Origin: Cliona cf. orientalis
Lineage: Eukaryota; Porifera; Demospongiae; Clionaida; Clionaidae
Reading direction: 5' to 3'
Length of the DNA: 64,000 nt
Assembly: GCA_963930775.1 (NCBI GenBank)
Contig: OZ005702.1
Span: 806,001-870,000 of the forward strand
Shown here: positions 1 through 12,600 of the stretch, in pieces
How positions within the stretch are numbered: the stretch's first letter is position 1
How the letters are laid out: every line of letters starts with the position of its first letter
Program-made: the position numbers and the translations under genes
The notes under the pieces: generated by a model
The model's database searches: none
Told to the model about the DNA's origin: nothing
What the model saw: only the letters and a program-made list of their open reading frames with translations

Positions 1-531
1 TCACCCCCACCATCACCCAATAGGAGGCGGGGAGAGCTTTGGGCCATCGATCAAACAGCCCCCTCAGGGAGTCAGGCTGGAGAAGAGCAATATACTCCTA
101 CTGGGACCCACTGGCTGTGGTAGGTTGAGAGAGAGAGAGAGAGACCTCCTCTAATTATTCTCAAGCTCAAAAATTAACGTTGAATATTCTCCTATAGGCA
201 AGACCCTTCTTGCTCAGACACTGGCAAAGTACCTGAACGTTCCGATGGCGATCTGTGACTGCACCACGCTGACTCAAGCTGGATACGTTGGAGAAGATAT
301 CGAGTCTGTCATTGTTAAGCTACTCCACGAAGCAAACTTCAGTGTTGCCAAAGCTCAGAGAGGTAGGAATTTTGTGCCCCTGTGGTATTTGGGGATAATT
401 GAGATTGTATTCCCAAATTATGTTTGGGGAAGGGGGCTGAACTTGTCAGTAGTAAATCTGTGTTGTGTAGTACTACAATGGTCATGCATCTGTTGGTGTG
501 GTCTGTCTGGAATGTGTGCCAATTCCTTTGT

Positions 532-573
<42 letters not shown>

Positions 574-1990
574 TCCCTTTCCCCCCAGGAATCATCTTCT
601 TAGATGAGGTAGACAAGATCAGCTGTGTCCAGGGCTTCCACCATCTTCGAGATGTTGGTGGTGAGGGTGTACAGCAAGGCCTCCTCAAGTTGTTGGAGGG
701 AACAGACCTCCACATTCAGGACAGATACTTGCCAAAGAAATCATCTAATAAAGGAGAACCAATCTCGGTTGACACAACCAATATTCTATTCATTGCCTCT
801 GGGGCTTTCAATGGACTGGACAAGATCATTGCCAGGAGATACAACGAGAAGGTAGTGTAGAGAAGGCTCATTCAATGCTTAAAATTTCATAGTATTATGC
901 AGCAGCCTATGTGAAAAATATCCAAAATCGATTTTTTTTTTTTTTAATGTCAGGTGATTGGATTTGGCTCTCCTAGCGACAGCCGTCAAAGCTATTTCGT
1001 CAACCAATCAGATTCCCGGAACGAGGACGAGCACAGGGACGAACTGCTACTGAACGTCGAGTCACGTGATCTCATGGAGTACGGCATGATCCCAGAGTTT
1101 GTCGGCCGATTTCCCGTGACGGTCAGCCTCAGCTCTCTGAACCGAGACTCACTCGTGGAGATTCTCACAGAGCCTAAGGACGCGTTGCTGACACAGTACA
1201 ATCACCTCTTTGATATGGACAAGGTAAGGATTTGGAACTTGCTTGGTGATTGTTTTTGAAGGGATGAGGTCATTCTAGAGTCAGTATAATAATATTATTT
1301 CATTTTGGACGGCGTTTAGAAAGTCCATAGCAGCAATTGCAGTCGAATTTTGTGCCAAAAAATAATTATAGTCATGTACCTTTGGTGATTACTGTGCATT
1401 CTATATAATGTCGTCTATGTTATACATGTATGTAGGTGGGCCTCAACTTTTCTAAGGAAGCACTCTATGCCATCGCTGACCAGGCCGCCGAGTGGAAGAC
1501 TGGAGCCAGAGGTCTAAGATCCTTCATGGTAGGTCACTCTAGCTAGCAGCCACGTGAAAAAAAGGGCCATTGCCATTGCTTGACCCTGCTATGGTGCACA
1601 GTGTATGATATAGTGTCCCCCATGCCTTCAGTATCCATATTATTTCTCCGATAATTTTGCTAATAAAAATGATAGATTTAAAATTTTTCCTGAGGAGAAT
1701 TTTGCTTATATAATTTTTTTTTCTTTTAGGAGAGATTATTGCTAGAACCAATGTTTGAAGTTCCCGGGTCCAACGTCAAGACCGTCCATATTGACGAAGA
1801 CACCGTGCGTGGTAAGCAGGCACCTCGCTACGAGTACCACCCAGGAGACAGTGACAGTGCTAGCAGCAGCAAAGAGACTGCTGAAGACTCGAATGAAACG
1901 GAAGCTTCCGACGGTGATGCTAGTAGTACTGGTAACTCGGAGGACATAGCTGTAGAACAGTCTGCAGCTGCTGCCAACGCCAAGATTTAG
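1..1990 (+). CDS. CLPX: Mitochondrial ATP-dependent Clp protease ATPase subunit ClpX, 3' part
   Basis: AAA+ unfoldase that feeds substrates to ClpP in the mitochondrial matrix. Six exons are visible: 1-119, 198-362, 589-851, 954-1223, 1435-1528 and 1730-1990, all joining in phase; the 5' part lies outside the window. The Walker A motif GPTGCGKT spans the first splice junction. Walker B is FLDEVDK, followed by the CLPX signature [18 protein letters not shown] and by GMIPEFVGR (arginine-finger/sensor region). Sensor 2 is KTGARGLRS, just before a conserved [10 protein letters not shown]. The last exon ends in an acidic Ser/Asp/Glu-rich tail, as in animal CLPX. The intron before exon 3 contains a long (CT)n tract directly before its acceptor. 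The N-terminal zinc-binding domain and mitochondrial presequence are not in the window. Family assignment is very secure. Confidence 0.96.
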
Positions 1991-2243
1991 TAGTATGGTT
2001 TATCAATGCTATTCTTGTACACTCACTCTGCATAATTAGATTTAGTAGGTCTATATAGGTTCATCTTCTCACAGCTTGCACCTTTTGCTTCACTTTCAAA
2101 AGCTCATTGCACTCTTAACTTAATTAAGCTGCCACAAAGATACATAATCACATTGTCATAATTTTTGCAATACAAAACAAGGGATAATCATACAATTACA
2201 ATCATACATTTACGCATAAATCACACCAAGAATAAGAACGAGT

Positions 2244-4465
2244 TCAGTAGTAGGGACGTCTGGGATTGTTCTATAATATTATACACACACACAAAAAAAG
2301 GATTTGATGATCACAGAACTAGTTTAAAGAAATTTTTTTGCCGACTCACCAGTGGGTTTGGTCTGAATCTGTACGCCAACATCATCCGCTTGCGGTAGAG
2401 ATCAAACTCATCATCTTCTTTTTTGACCTCTGCAGGAGCAGTAGCTCCAACTCCTGACTGGTCAAACGAACGCTTCCCTCTGTGTGAGCGCACAAGTTCG
2501 GATGAGAAAAATATCAAAATTTTAATATTCACCTGCATGCTTACAGTAGATAAGGTGACTCACTTGTTGATGGGAGCAGTGATCCCGTCCTCCTTTGCTC
2601 CCAGCCCAGCGCCCTCTGTCCAACCTGCCTTCTGAAGCAGCTTGAAACCAACATTCTCCTCCGTCAGCTTATGATCCTTGTAGTCTGAAAAATCTGTACA
2701 AGGCATAAAAATAATTATTATCAATTACCATAACCACTCATTATTGCAAATTGCAGCTACTTTTCTGCACCTCATAGTCTCACATCCAGGCACTTTCTTT
2801 ATTTCAGACACAACAATTAGGTCTCTTTATTCAACTATTGTACATACCTGGTGTTCTATCTTCCTTGACAGCGCTCACTGTTTCCACGAACTTGTCTAGT
2901 TCTTCTGGCGGGAGGAAGTCGCCAATGTGGTGCTTTCCTTTGTTCATCTCCGTGAGCTCCCTCGCCTTCTCTTTCGTCTTCTCCATCTCCTTTATCCTCG
3001 CCTTGTGCTCCCACGTCCCTCCCTCTGTGTCCTCATCGCTGTCGTACTCAAACTTGCTGTTTTTCTTGGTCTCGGCGTCCCGCATGGCTTTCTGGATTTC
3101 AGCCACCTTCCTGTTCAACTGTAACATAAGAATAATTATTATGCATGTTCACTATACACTCATGAATTTTTTTCAGTCCTACAAGGCTTGCATGTATAAT
3201 ATTATACCAAGCTCATAAACAACTCGTATCCTCGTACCAAGCTTTTTAATAAAGTCATGGTGAGGCCTGGGTATCTGCATAGAACTGCTACATGTACTTT
3301 GATGCATCAAATTCGTAGAAGCTGACCTCGATTTGTTCCCTGAGCTGCTGTAGCTGTGCCTCTGTCATTCCTCGCTGGTCAGCTTGGGTCGGCGGGGCTT
3401 GAAATGATGCCATGGCCTGAGATATGGCGATATCATCCACCGATTGCTTGGACACCTTACTGGATGATGCAGCAGTGACTTCTGAACTGGGCGGAGCATT
3501 GGACCAACGGCTCACTCTCTTCCTCTTTCTCCCAGCAAGTTGTTCAGAACCTACGAAGGCAACACAGAAAGGGCAATCAATATCAATTTTTACCATGATG
3601 GTACCGTTCTCATCTTTATCTACTCTTGGCTCTTACCATCAACAGAGCTACTTGCACCTGGACCCACGTTAGACGTAGAAGCCCCTCCCACACTGGAAGC
3701 TCCACCCACACTGGCAAAATTACTTGATCCACTGCTGGCAGATGCTGTCCATGATGATGACGATGTTGCTTGAGGCCCAGGGGTACCATCAAATGAGCCA
3801 CCAAGGCTTGTCGCTGTCATCCTCATAGCAGCAGGAGAGGTTGCAGGAATGGGGAGAGAAACGGGCTCAGGAGAGCTGCTAGTGAGAGGTGATGGTTTGG
3901 TGGTGGACTCTGTTTCGGGAGAACTTAGACACCCATGATGACTGAAACAATTGACCATAATTTGTACAAAATTTAATGCTCGGGAGGGAAGACATGGCAT
4001 GTCCCTGAAGGGAGAATCGCTTAACCAGAACTAGGTTGTGAGAGGTCTTTCAAAATTTAGATTCCATTATCCAGTCTGGTAGCTAAAGATCTTGCCCAGC
4101 AGCTCTCAACATGATTAAAATACGTTTTAAGCTATCAAGCTTTGAAAGAACATACCTGTGCTAATTCCTTCATCTTCTGAATCCGAGTCTCCCCTCAGGG
4201 CAGCTGGAGGCCTCTTTAACTTCACAGGTGGGGCAGTTTTCTTCTTCACTCCGCTGAGTTTCATGATAACCGCCCCGCTCTTGGTCACTCTCTTGCTGGA
4301 GAGGGTAGCTGGCATGAAGCCGCTTGTCGTCATGGTCGGCGGCGGTTTGCTCGAGTTCTGGCCGCTCTTCTCTTGTTTCTTTTGCTCCTGTAATCGTCTA
4401 AATTGTTCCAAGAAACTTCCATCGTTGTTAAACGAATTGAAAGGAGACTCTTCTTCAGACGCCAT
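2244..4465 (-). CDS. SUGP1: SUGP1-like G-patch splicing factor without visible SURP domains
   Basis: Nuclear pre-mRNA splicing protein of the SUGP1 (SF4) family. Seven in-phase exons (minus strand): 4465-4156, 3978-3637, 3550-3327, 3118-2848, 2684-2564, 2479-2350 and 2270-2244, giving about 474 aa. The N-terminus has NDGSFLEQF, like vertebrate SUGP1. RKRKRVSRW resembles the SUGP1 nuclear-localisation block. A conserved block reads YDSDED...GTWEHK...[20 protein letters not shown]. The G-patch follows ([19 protein letters not shown]) and then [14 protein letters not shown]. The C-terminal NNPRRPYY is encoded by a separate 27-nt exon and matches the vertebrate end. Exon 2 is a low-complexity Ser/Thr/Gly-rich segment where vertebrate SUGP1 has two SURP modules. 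The exon 2 acceptor (after tcttccctcccgag) was chosen because it alone restores frame. The gene is convergent with CLPX and divergent from MRH-A. Confidence 0.88.
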
Positions 4466-4633
4466 AGTATCGCGTATCGTGTCACAATCAGTGGGTGGGC
4501 ATTAAATAGAAAATTTCCCGCTGGATCACATGCGCGAAAAATTCCCTCGAGACTCCGAGCACTGTACATGTACCAGCTAGGTGTATGTAACTAGATCCTG
4601 TCTGTATCTCTTTTGCGACGGTTTCGGTCAGTG
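4466..4633. promoter_or_regulatory. Divergent promoter region SUGP1 / MRH-A
   Basis: Only 168 bp separate the SUGP1 start codon (minus strand) from the MRH-A start codon (plus strand), so the two genes probably share a bidirectional promoter. It contains TCACATGCGCG near 4526, a partial E-box merged with a CATGCGC half-site. No TATA box is evident. Function is inferred from position only. Confidence 0.5.
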
Positions 4634-7600
4634 ATGGGAAGTGTGCTCCTCTCGGTGTGTGCTGCTGTGTTGGCTCTACAGGCTGCGGGGTTTGCCAGAG
4701 CTCGGAACGCTCTGGCTACGGATCCCCCTCCGGTTGCGATTTGTGGTCTAGAAGGGTTCCACCTGAATACTCTCCAGCTGTAAGTAGCTTGTACAGTACA
4801 GTGTGTGTGAAATACAGCAGCAGCGGTAGTACACGGGGAAAAGCGTATTTTCGCTTGAATAACAACATTCATGCTGCTCTCAGTTACTTTATTCATGAGC
4901 CACTAAAATTATTTTTGGTCAAATTATTAGTGCTCCCAAACTTAGAGTAGGCTAAGAGCAGCTTTTAATGGCACCTGACGTAGGAAAGTGGTGTGCTATT
5001 GCATAATTTTCCACATGTGATAATTATATCAAGAGGGCCTACAGCAGTAATAATGCCGAAACTTTGACGAGCATTTAAAAATGGCTCTCAGTTGCCAGTT
5101 GGTGTCGGGGCAGAATTTAAATTTGGCAATCTTTACCCAATTGGCCAGAGCTATACATACATGTACTATACGGTGGCTACATATACAAGGAAGTGACAGT
5201 ATGTAACGCCATTAGTAATTAAGTTACATAATAGTTCACATAATTGAAGGGCACCAGCACTGCCTGCTGGTATGTGATCTAAGTCCAATCATAGAACTAG
5301 ATCTACAATATCAGATAATCTATCTTGTGACATAATATTACTCCTGGATCCTGGATCCTGGATCCCGATATCCTATGCTGCACTGGTTATCTCATCAACC
5401 TTGTGCAGTAGACCGTAGCTAGGCTAACTGCCCCATAGATATTTTTATATTGTATGCGTATATATATATGCTATTTTTATGGTAAAATTTTATGTGTGTC
5501 ATAATAATATGGAGGCACTGTCAAAAATTAACTAGCATGCTGTTGCTGTATATTGCAGCCGTGACTCCTGGAATTTTAGTTTGACGAACACAGCCCACTG
5601 CATCGTTCCACATGGTGCCACTGGAAACGACGTTGCTAGCTGTAGCATCGCCTTCTCGGTCTGCAAGCCTCTCCGCTCATGCAATGGCCTCACCGATAGC
5701 AGTACCTGTGAAGAAGTTATTCTCAATAATGGTACAACAGTCCAGTATAACATCGGAGACTACCGAGGAAATAATGAATTTGATCCCCTAGGTACTCTCC
5801 CTCTCTCTCTCTCTCTCCGCATATGATGGCCATATTTTGCCTCCATAAATGTACTTTCATTGTGTTTCCCTTACCCCTCTACAGGTGATGAGTTCGTTGG
5901 TTTTACTACAATTAGGCAATCCTCACAACCAGTGAACAGTAAATACTGTCATAATGAAGTATACAGCACTACAATAGTCTGGATGTGTGACGATAAGAAG
6001 ACTTGGGATCCCTCGACAAGAGATGCCAACGCCTACTTCATCAATGCTACACACAATTCTGTTGCGGCGCCTTGTCTCGTAAGCACTATGTGTGCAGGTT
6101 GCTACTATTAATATTAGAATACTTGCATATTGGAGAATTTTGTACACTGATCACAAAATATTAGTTTGTGTGTGAGTATGTGCCAAGCTGTTGCACTACC
6201 CCCATCCCCCCAAGAGAAAAATCTACTTAATAACCCCTGTATTATTGTGGTGATTTGTCCTACTTTTAGCTGGAGGTAAATCTGGGCTTCAGTGGCGCTT
6301 GCTACAACGCCCCAACTCTGGCCCCAGACACCTGCCAATTGGAGCCCTACAACTTTGTTGGGTTGTCCAAGTAAGGAAACTGCTAAAATTAGATACTTAT
6401 TGTGTAGGAGCATCTCTTTAATTTAATTTTCTCTTTGTCTCGCTCTCTCTCTCTCTCTCCTACTCACTCTATTTCCACCTCTCTCTCCCCCCCCCCTCTC
6501 TCTCTCCCTTGTGCACACATTTGTTTCCTCCAGCTATGATTACTGGACTGCAAGTGTATCAAGTGATATATGTTATGATAGTGGCATCTCGGCATGCAAA
6601 ATATATATCTCTTTTTGTGGGGCCCTCCCCCTCAGTATTGGTACGGGGTGCTACGGAGCAGCAGTCTGTCAGGACGGTATGAGTAGAACTGGTGCACCGT
6701 ACAGCTACAGTATGGGCTTGTACAGCACAGCCAAGTACGCAGCCAGTAAGTTGTACTGTACTCCTTGTAGACGAACCGTACTTATTCTAAAGATTTAAGT
6801 TGAAAAAATTAATGTACACTTAATATAGCAATTACAGACCTCCAAATTTCACCAGTTTTTCCATGGAACTTCTCCCAGTGGGATATCATTGTTCGAGTAG
6901 CAGAAGGTAGCTCTCCATGAGCTCTATCCAACAGTGCTTGTAATGCGATCGTAGGCAAAACCGTTATGAAGCCACACCCACCTAAACTTTCTCTATAGAA
7001 ACTTAATACAAGCAAAAATGAAGCTAGCGGCGATTCCGAGCGACCGATTTGCAAGGTTAAGGCCTCGATAGATAGCTTTTTCATTGAGCGATCTACTGCA
7101 ATTTGTTTCATGAGAGTACTACTAGCCAGAGCTGAGATATTCACGATCTACTGGAGGCTAATTGGTATACAGAGTTGGTACAGGGTCGACATTTCTAGTG
7201 CTTTATACCACAGCTAGTTGCACAAACCTTTTGTGGCCAATCTGTAGAAATATCAAACATTAGTACCCACAAAAAATAACAGGCATGTACACAATCAATG
7301 GCTTGTTTGATTCCTAAAATTATTTTCCCCGCAGATAAGGGTGATGTAGGTGGTGGTTTCCATCTGGACGTGGAAAACGGCAGTGTACCAGACGATCACA
7401 GATGTGCTCTCCGCGGGGGCATTAGCACTCGCATTGTCCTCTCATGTAACCCCTCAGCTAAGTGGACCAATCAGGATCTGGGAAGCAATTTTCACATAGA
7501 ATACACTCGTAGTCTCGATCCATGTGTGGTAAGTAGTACAAGAAAATTATTATTTCATTGTTAAAATATTTTCGGACAGTCTGGCTTATGCAAAATATTC

Positions 7601-9283
7601 ACAATTTATGGTATTCCATACCAGTTCAGATAAGCGTCCCATTGATTGAGTAGGTGCCTCTATTCTGAATTTGAAGGGGCCAATGTATGTGCCGTGTTTA
7701 TTAATAAAAAAATTACCGCAAGAAAATTCGCATTCTACGACTTTTCTTACTAGAACATGTGACGACCTTTACCAGAAAATCACACGAAGTTGTTCAACTA
7801 GTAATTATTTTTTTAGCTTGCATTCCACTTTACAATAAACACAGTACCATACAGCTGTACCCAAATTCATTTTCTCACAAATCCATAATAATAATTTAGC
7901 TGTTACGGTAGGTATAATATAATACAAAAATTAATTTCCACTTCCTAAAAGTTCGAATTTTGCATAACGGTACATAGATATACAACTCTATAGCATTATT
8001 TTCCGTTGATATTGTTATATATGGTATTTTTTCCTTGCAGTACAACATTGCTCTTCAATACTACGGTGCCTGTGAGCCAGTTGGACCGATCGAGCCCGGG
8101 TCCGGATCCAAACCACAGTCATTTGTCGGCTGGATACTCATCGGAATGTGAGTACAGTAGAACTTCCGAATAACGGACACATTGGGAGCAGGCCTTTTGT
8201 CCTTTATGTGGAGGTTGTCCCTTTACAGAAGCGGAGATAGTTTACATAATAATAATATATAGTCTACACATTATGATAGCTATATAGCTAGTTAGCATTT
8301 GCAGAGGTGACTAGAGAAAGAATCAACAGGAAAGCAGGACATGAGCTGGATTTGAGTCTAAAGTACTGTGTATATATAGACCACACTTGAATTGTATCAT
8401 GCAATGCATTGCATTAGTCTCGCCCCAGATCCCACCTTCAAGATAGCGCCCCTCCTACGAAGGGGGAAGGGCCGGGCCCCTAGGCCAGGATATCATGGCG
8501 CCAGCAATTACATCACTGGCCGTGAAAGGGGTATGGTTTCCTGGCCGTCCGTTATAGCTATTTAGAAGTAAAATTATACTGAGAGGTTCAATCGGGTCCG
8601 AACAATCTGTCTGTTATAGAGAATTGAGAGGTTGTCCGCTCCTCGGAGGTTCATAATGTACTGAGTCTATGGCAAATTCAATCCATTCCATGGCGGTTGT
8701 CCGTTATAGTGGGTGGTCGCTCCTGGGAGGGTCCGTTATGAGAAGTTCCACTGTACAACAATCTCTTCTTTTCTTCTTAGGATTTCTGCCTTTCTTTCGT
8801 TCCAACCCCCTCCTTCATTTAAGATTAATGTCAATAAACATGTGATTATATTTTACTAACTGCCCAGGGAGGGGGGATTTTTTTCGTTAAAAATAGACAA
8901 AGAGTACCTGTGGATGTGACTACAATAATATTATTAATATTAATTTTAACTCTTTCTGTGCAGTTTTTTCTTTGTTGTCATGGTCTACCTGTTTGTGGGT
9001 GCTGGGTTTGAGTATTTTGTCAAAGGAGCCAGAGGTGTTGAGGTCATTCCAAACTACGCCTTCTGGATGCTGTTTCTCTCGTTAGTGCTGGTACGTGCTG
9101 TTACAAGATTTAAACTAAACTGTGGATTTATCTTTCTCTCCCCCCCCCCCCCCCAACTCGTTTCAATTTTAGGAGGGCTGTAAATTTTCTTTCAATGCGA
9201 TCACCTGCTTCCAGTTTGAGGATAAAATCAAGAGCCCCTTCAGTGGTCCTGGCAAAAGTAGAATCGACTATGATAAAATTTGA
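4634..9283 (+). CDS. MRH-A: two-MRH-domain type I receptor with CD-MPR-like tail
   Basis: Putative endosomal/lysosomal sorting receptor. Nine in-phase exons (4634-4779, 5559-5791, 5885-6078, 6270-6370, 6534-6745, 7335-7528, 8041-8147, 8964-9090, 9173-9283) encode 474 aa. A signal peptide is followed by ICGLEGF, a motif shared by most of the cluster. Two mannose-6-phosphate-receptor-homology domains follow, each with the pattern CxVCxPL ... C(Q/E) ... YxxG ... C ... C-x11-C. Domain 2 has AAVCQDG and STRIVLSC, matching the ligand Gln and Arg positions of MPRs; domain 1 has Glu and Thr there. A membrane span (residues about 385-410, FFFVVMVYLFVGAGF) leads to GVEVIPNYAFW...EGCKF, very like the cation-dependent MPR sequence GMEQFPHLAFW...DGCDF. 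The tail ends DYDKI, a YxxI sorting signal. Intron 7 contains a repeat element. Ligand specificity is unknown. Confidence 0.85.
8152..8756. mobile_element. MITE-like element in MRH-A intron
   Basis: About 605 bp bounded by imperfect inverted termini (left GTACAGTAGAACTTCCGA, right end the complement of GTACAGTGGAACTTCTCA), with internal repeats around GTCCGTTAT. No coding capacity is seen. It lies in the seventh intron of MRH-A. Related termini (TACAGTGGAACCC and TACGGTGGAACCCC) occur in an MRH-B intron near 10538 and 10990, which suggests a dispersed family. Confidence 0.65.
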
Positions 9284-9646
9284 AGCCTAAAGTGATTATT
9301 ATTATACATGATAGAAAATAACTTGTGTGCCACAAGAAATTTTTGTGTCTGTTTTTTGTAGTTGTATCTCTAGTTCAGGTACTGAACTGCTTTTTGTATG
9401 ACCTAGAATTTTTCTGTATGAATCTCAAAAATTAATAATAATAATAGTCATCTTTCACGTTGTTTATGTTTAATAGTACGCATGCGCAACGAGTACAAGA
9501 ATATTCACGGATGCGCATGACAGCGATCACATGAACGGGCGCTCACTAGCTGATCCGCCTCCACAGCCCTCCCAGACAAACTGCTGTACATACGCCAATT
9601 CAATTTCAGTTCGCTCTGAGTGCTGCTACTCCAGTGGCTGTCAAAG
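9284..9646. promoter_or_regulatory. Intergenic MRH-A / MRH-B with NRF1-like and MiT/TFE-like boxes
   Basis: This 363-bp spacer holds the 3' end of MRH-A and the upstream region of MRH-B. CGCATGCGC at 9479-9487 is an NRF1-like palindrome, 160 bp before the MRH-B ATG. TCACATGA at 9527-9534 fits the TCAYRTGA core bound by MiT/TFE factors, 113 bp before the ATG. Roles are inferred from motif and position. Confidence 0.45.
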
Positions 9647-12600
9647 ATGAGAAGACCATTTCTGTTAGCGTGCGCAGTATGTCTGGCTCTTCGCGTCGCC
9701 GACGGGCGAGTTAGCGCCGACCCCACCCCCGAGACGCCTATATGTGGTCTAGACGGCTTCGAGCTCGACACACTCGATCAGTGAGTTATCAAACATTCAT
9801 CGTATTTATAATATAACTATATTCTTGAGTACAAATGTACCCCGAGAGAGGTACATACGGTAGCTCAGCCTTAGGTCGAGGATGATGCCTTTATTAATTT
9901 AATGGCACTGCAAATCGTGAAAGCAGACTGACATGATGACACGACTTATGTGGGCGGGGCTGACGTAGCCGGGTTTGAAGGAGCTCAAAAGCAAGAGGCG
10001 TAGACATCAATAAGAATATTAAAAAGAAACGAAACAATCAAACTCTCAATCCTAAGTAATCTATAGTGACTGGGAAATCCTACAGACATTAATTTTATTA
10101 AAATTTTAGTGATAGTTAATAAACAATACTGCTGTTTATTTAGAGATGAAGTGCAATTGTAGCTACTGAACAATAAACCTGTTATTCACAAGTATTCATA
10201 TCTCGTACAGGGCTGCTAAATGGGACATGACTCTTGAGCCAGTCAACTGCATTGTTCCAACTGGTTATGAGGAGACCAATATCACTACTTGCCAGGTTTA
10301 CTTCTCCATATGCAAGCCCGTTGATCAAAGCGTCTGTCAAGGCCACACAAACAGCTCTACTTGTCAGGTGGTGACTACAAATGATAACCATCACCATTTT
10401 TACAGCATTGGAGACTTTCAAAATGTCAACGAATTTCAAGTAGTAGGTGTGTTGACTTAATAGTGGATCATCATACACCCTGTCAAGCATGCATGCATGA
10501 AGAGGTCTATACACTTAAAATTTGTGCATTAGAATAGTACAGTGGAACCCTTCTAATCCAGACACCCTTGGGACAGCTTAAAGTGCCCTGATTAAAGGAG
10601 GTATCCTCATTTCAGGGGGTATCCTTATAGAGGGATGCCGGCAATGGGAAGGGGGGAAGCAAGCAGATTGGAATTTCGTTGAATCAGTATTCACTAATTT
10701 TTATATTATCTAGATTCATCTTCTTAGTAACCAATACTCTTTGTCATAAGTTAGTGTAGTATACAGCATACTGAAAGCAAGTATGATTGTATGAAGTTGA
10801 CATTCTTTCATCAAAGTAGTCATTAACATGTGGCTATGTCGACACTATTCAACCAGAGTGATTACACCAGAAAGGGCCATATGACCTCGACAAGTTTCAC
10901 CATGTTGGCGAACACTGGCAAAGCATCACCACTTCACTGGGCCATATGGGATTAAAGTGGGGTGTTGCATAATAACGTACTATCATTATACGGTGGAACC
11001 CCTCCAAATGGCCACCCCTGATGAGCGGCCACTCTATCTATGGCAGCCGCTCGCCTTGGTCTCAACTGCATCACACCATAATAATATAATTACTAGAAAG
11101 ATGATAATCATCATGCGGGGCGAGCCTTCGCTCATGGCACGATCAGGTGTTACTGTATTAAACATTTAAATTTTAAGTGACTGCAAACTCTACCACCCTT
11201 AGGCTACTGTATGCCATTTAGATGCCACTCTAGCCCAGTAGCAGTGCCAATTAAAGCACACAGAACAGTAGTAGTTTCAGGCTCTTGTCTGAGATCATGG
11301 CACAATTCTTGCCTATCTAGCCGCGGTTACAGTTCAATTCTTTTTGTGCCATGATCTCAGTACAGTAGTTGGTCAAGCATCCAAACTGGAGCAGTTAGCA
11401 CAGGCTCTCTGTCTGATCACAGCATCATTCTTTATATACGTCATTTTAGCTATCTCTTACTGCGAGTCTATGGCTCCAACTCAACATGAACAAGTGACTC
11501 TGGTCGTATGCTGCTCAATAGTTAGTCTCGTGGAGCCAGACCCCTATGCGCGGGGAGGGTCTGGCTCCGCGAGACTACTCGATAGTGTGCTCAATGAAGC
11601 AGTCTTTGAGCCCACGCTAGCGCACTGCAGTCAGTCAGCGCGAGCACCATGGCTAACGATTCTGGCGTGCCGAGCCTAGCTTCATTCCTCTGCATAAATG
11701 ACGACCTTTAGAGAGGTCACGATCTAACATTAATACGCGCGCTAAATCGTTCATAGTGATGATGTAATGCACAAGCATATTGCGCATGCGCTATGAGCAC
11801 GTGGACGACGTATCGCTACATACATACATAGATACATACATACATAGGTACAGCGAATTCGCCATATGTTACTCTTGTATTCGGGGCTCGCTCAGGCTCG
11901 CCCCGAATTATAGGAAAACCCCCCTGAGATGAGGCCACCTCTCGATCTAGAATGGCCAAAACTTCATCCCCCAATGTTGGCCGCTATATCATTTCTAGAT
12001 CTATACATTACTATATAGGTGGTCCTGACAGTGTTGGGTTCAGTACCCTCAGACGGGGGGACACTATCCAAAGCAGACTCTGCAATGGCTCCTACAGCAC
12101 TTCCCTCACCTGGGCGTGTGATGGCTTGCATCACTGGAACCCTCAGAGTCCAGATGCAACATCATTCATCACTAGCGTCGTCGGGCGAAGCATTGATGAC
12201 TGTTTTGTAAGTGTTGCTGTGATCCTAATAATATAACCCACTTCTCAAAGGGCTTAGCTATAACAGTTACAATAGCCTGTGTTAATAATTATTAATTTTG
12301 TGCCCATGTTGCATACTGAAAATCAAAGCTGTGATAGCTGGAAAAGGGACATAGTTAATATTATTATTATCTTTCTGCAGCTTGAAGTGGAATTTGGATA
12401 CACAGGAGCATGCTATGAGACACCCACAGCATCCCCTGCCCATTGCCAGTTGGATCCTTACGACATGGTGGAACTATCGAGGTGAATAGAGATGATAGCT
12501 ACATGCATGTAGTTTGGGTCAATTGAATGTTAAGTTGATGCCAATAGAGCTAAAAATAGTTTGCTCCATATGATAACAATAATATTACTCTCATATACAC

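Noticed and set aside
339..569. Open frame with an Arg-Glu repeat on the minus strand
   Set aside because: It is the reverse of the (CT)n tract in a CLPX intron.
1062..1072. TCACGTGA in the CLPX exon as a CLEAR site
   Set aside because: It lies inside coding sequence far from any start, so chance is the simpler explanation.
6809..7144. 111-codon minus-strand open frame in an MRH-A intron
   Set aside because: No recognisable domain, no splice context, AT-rich repeat-like sequence.
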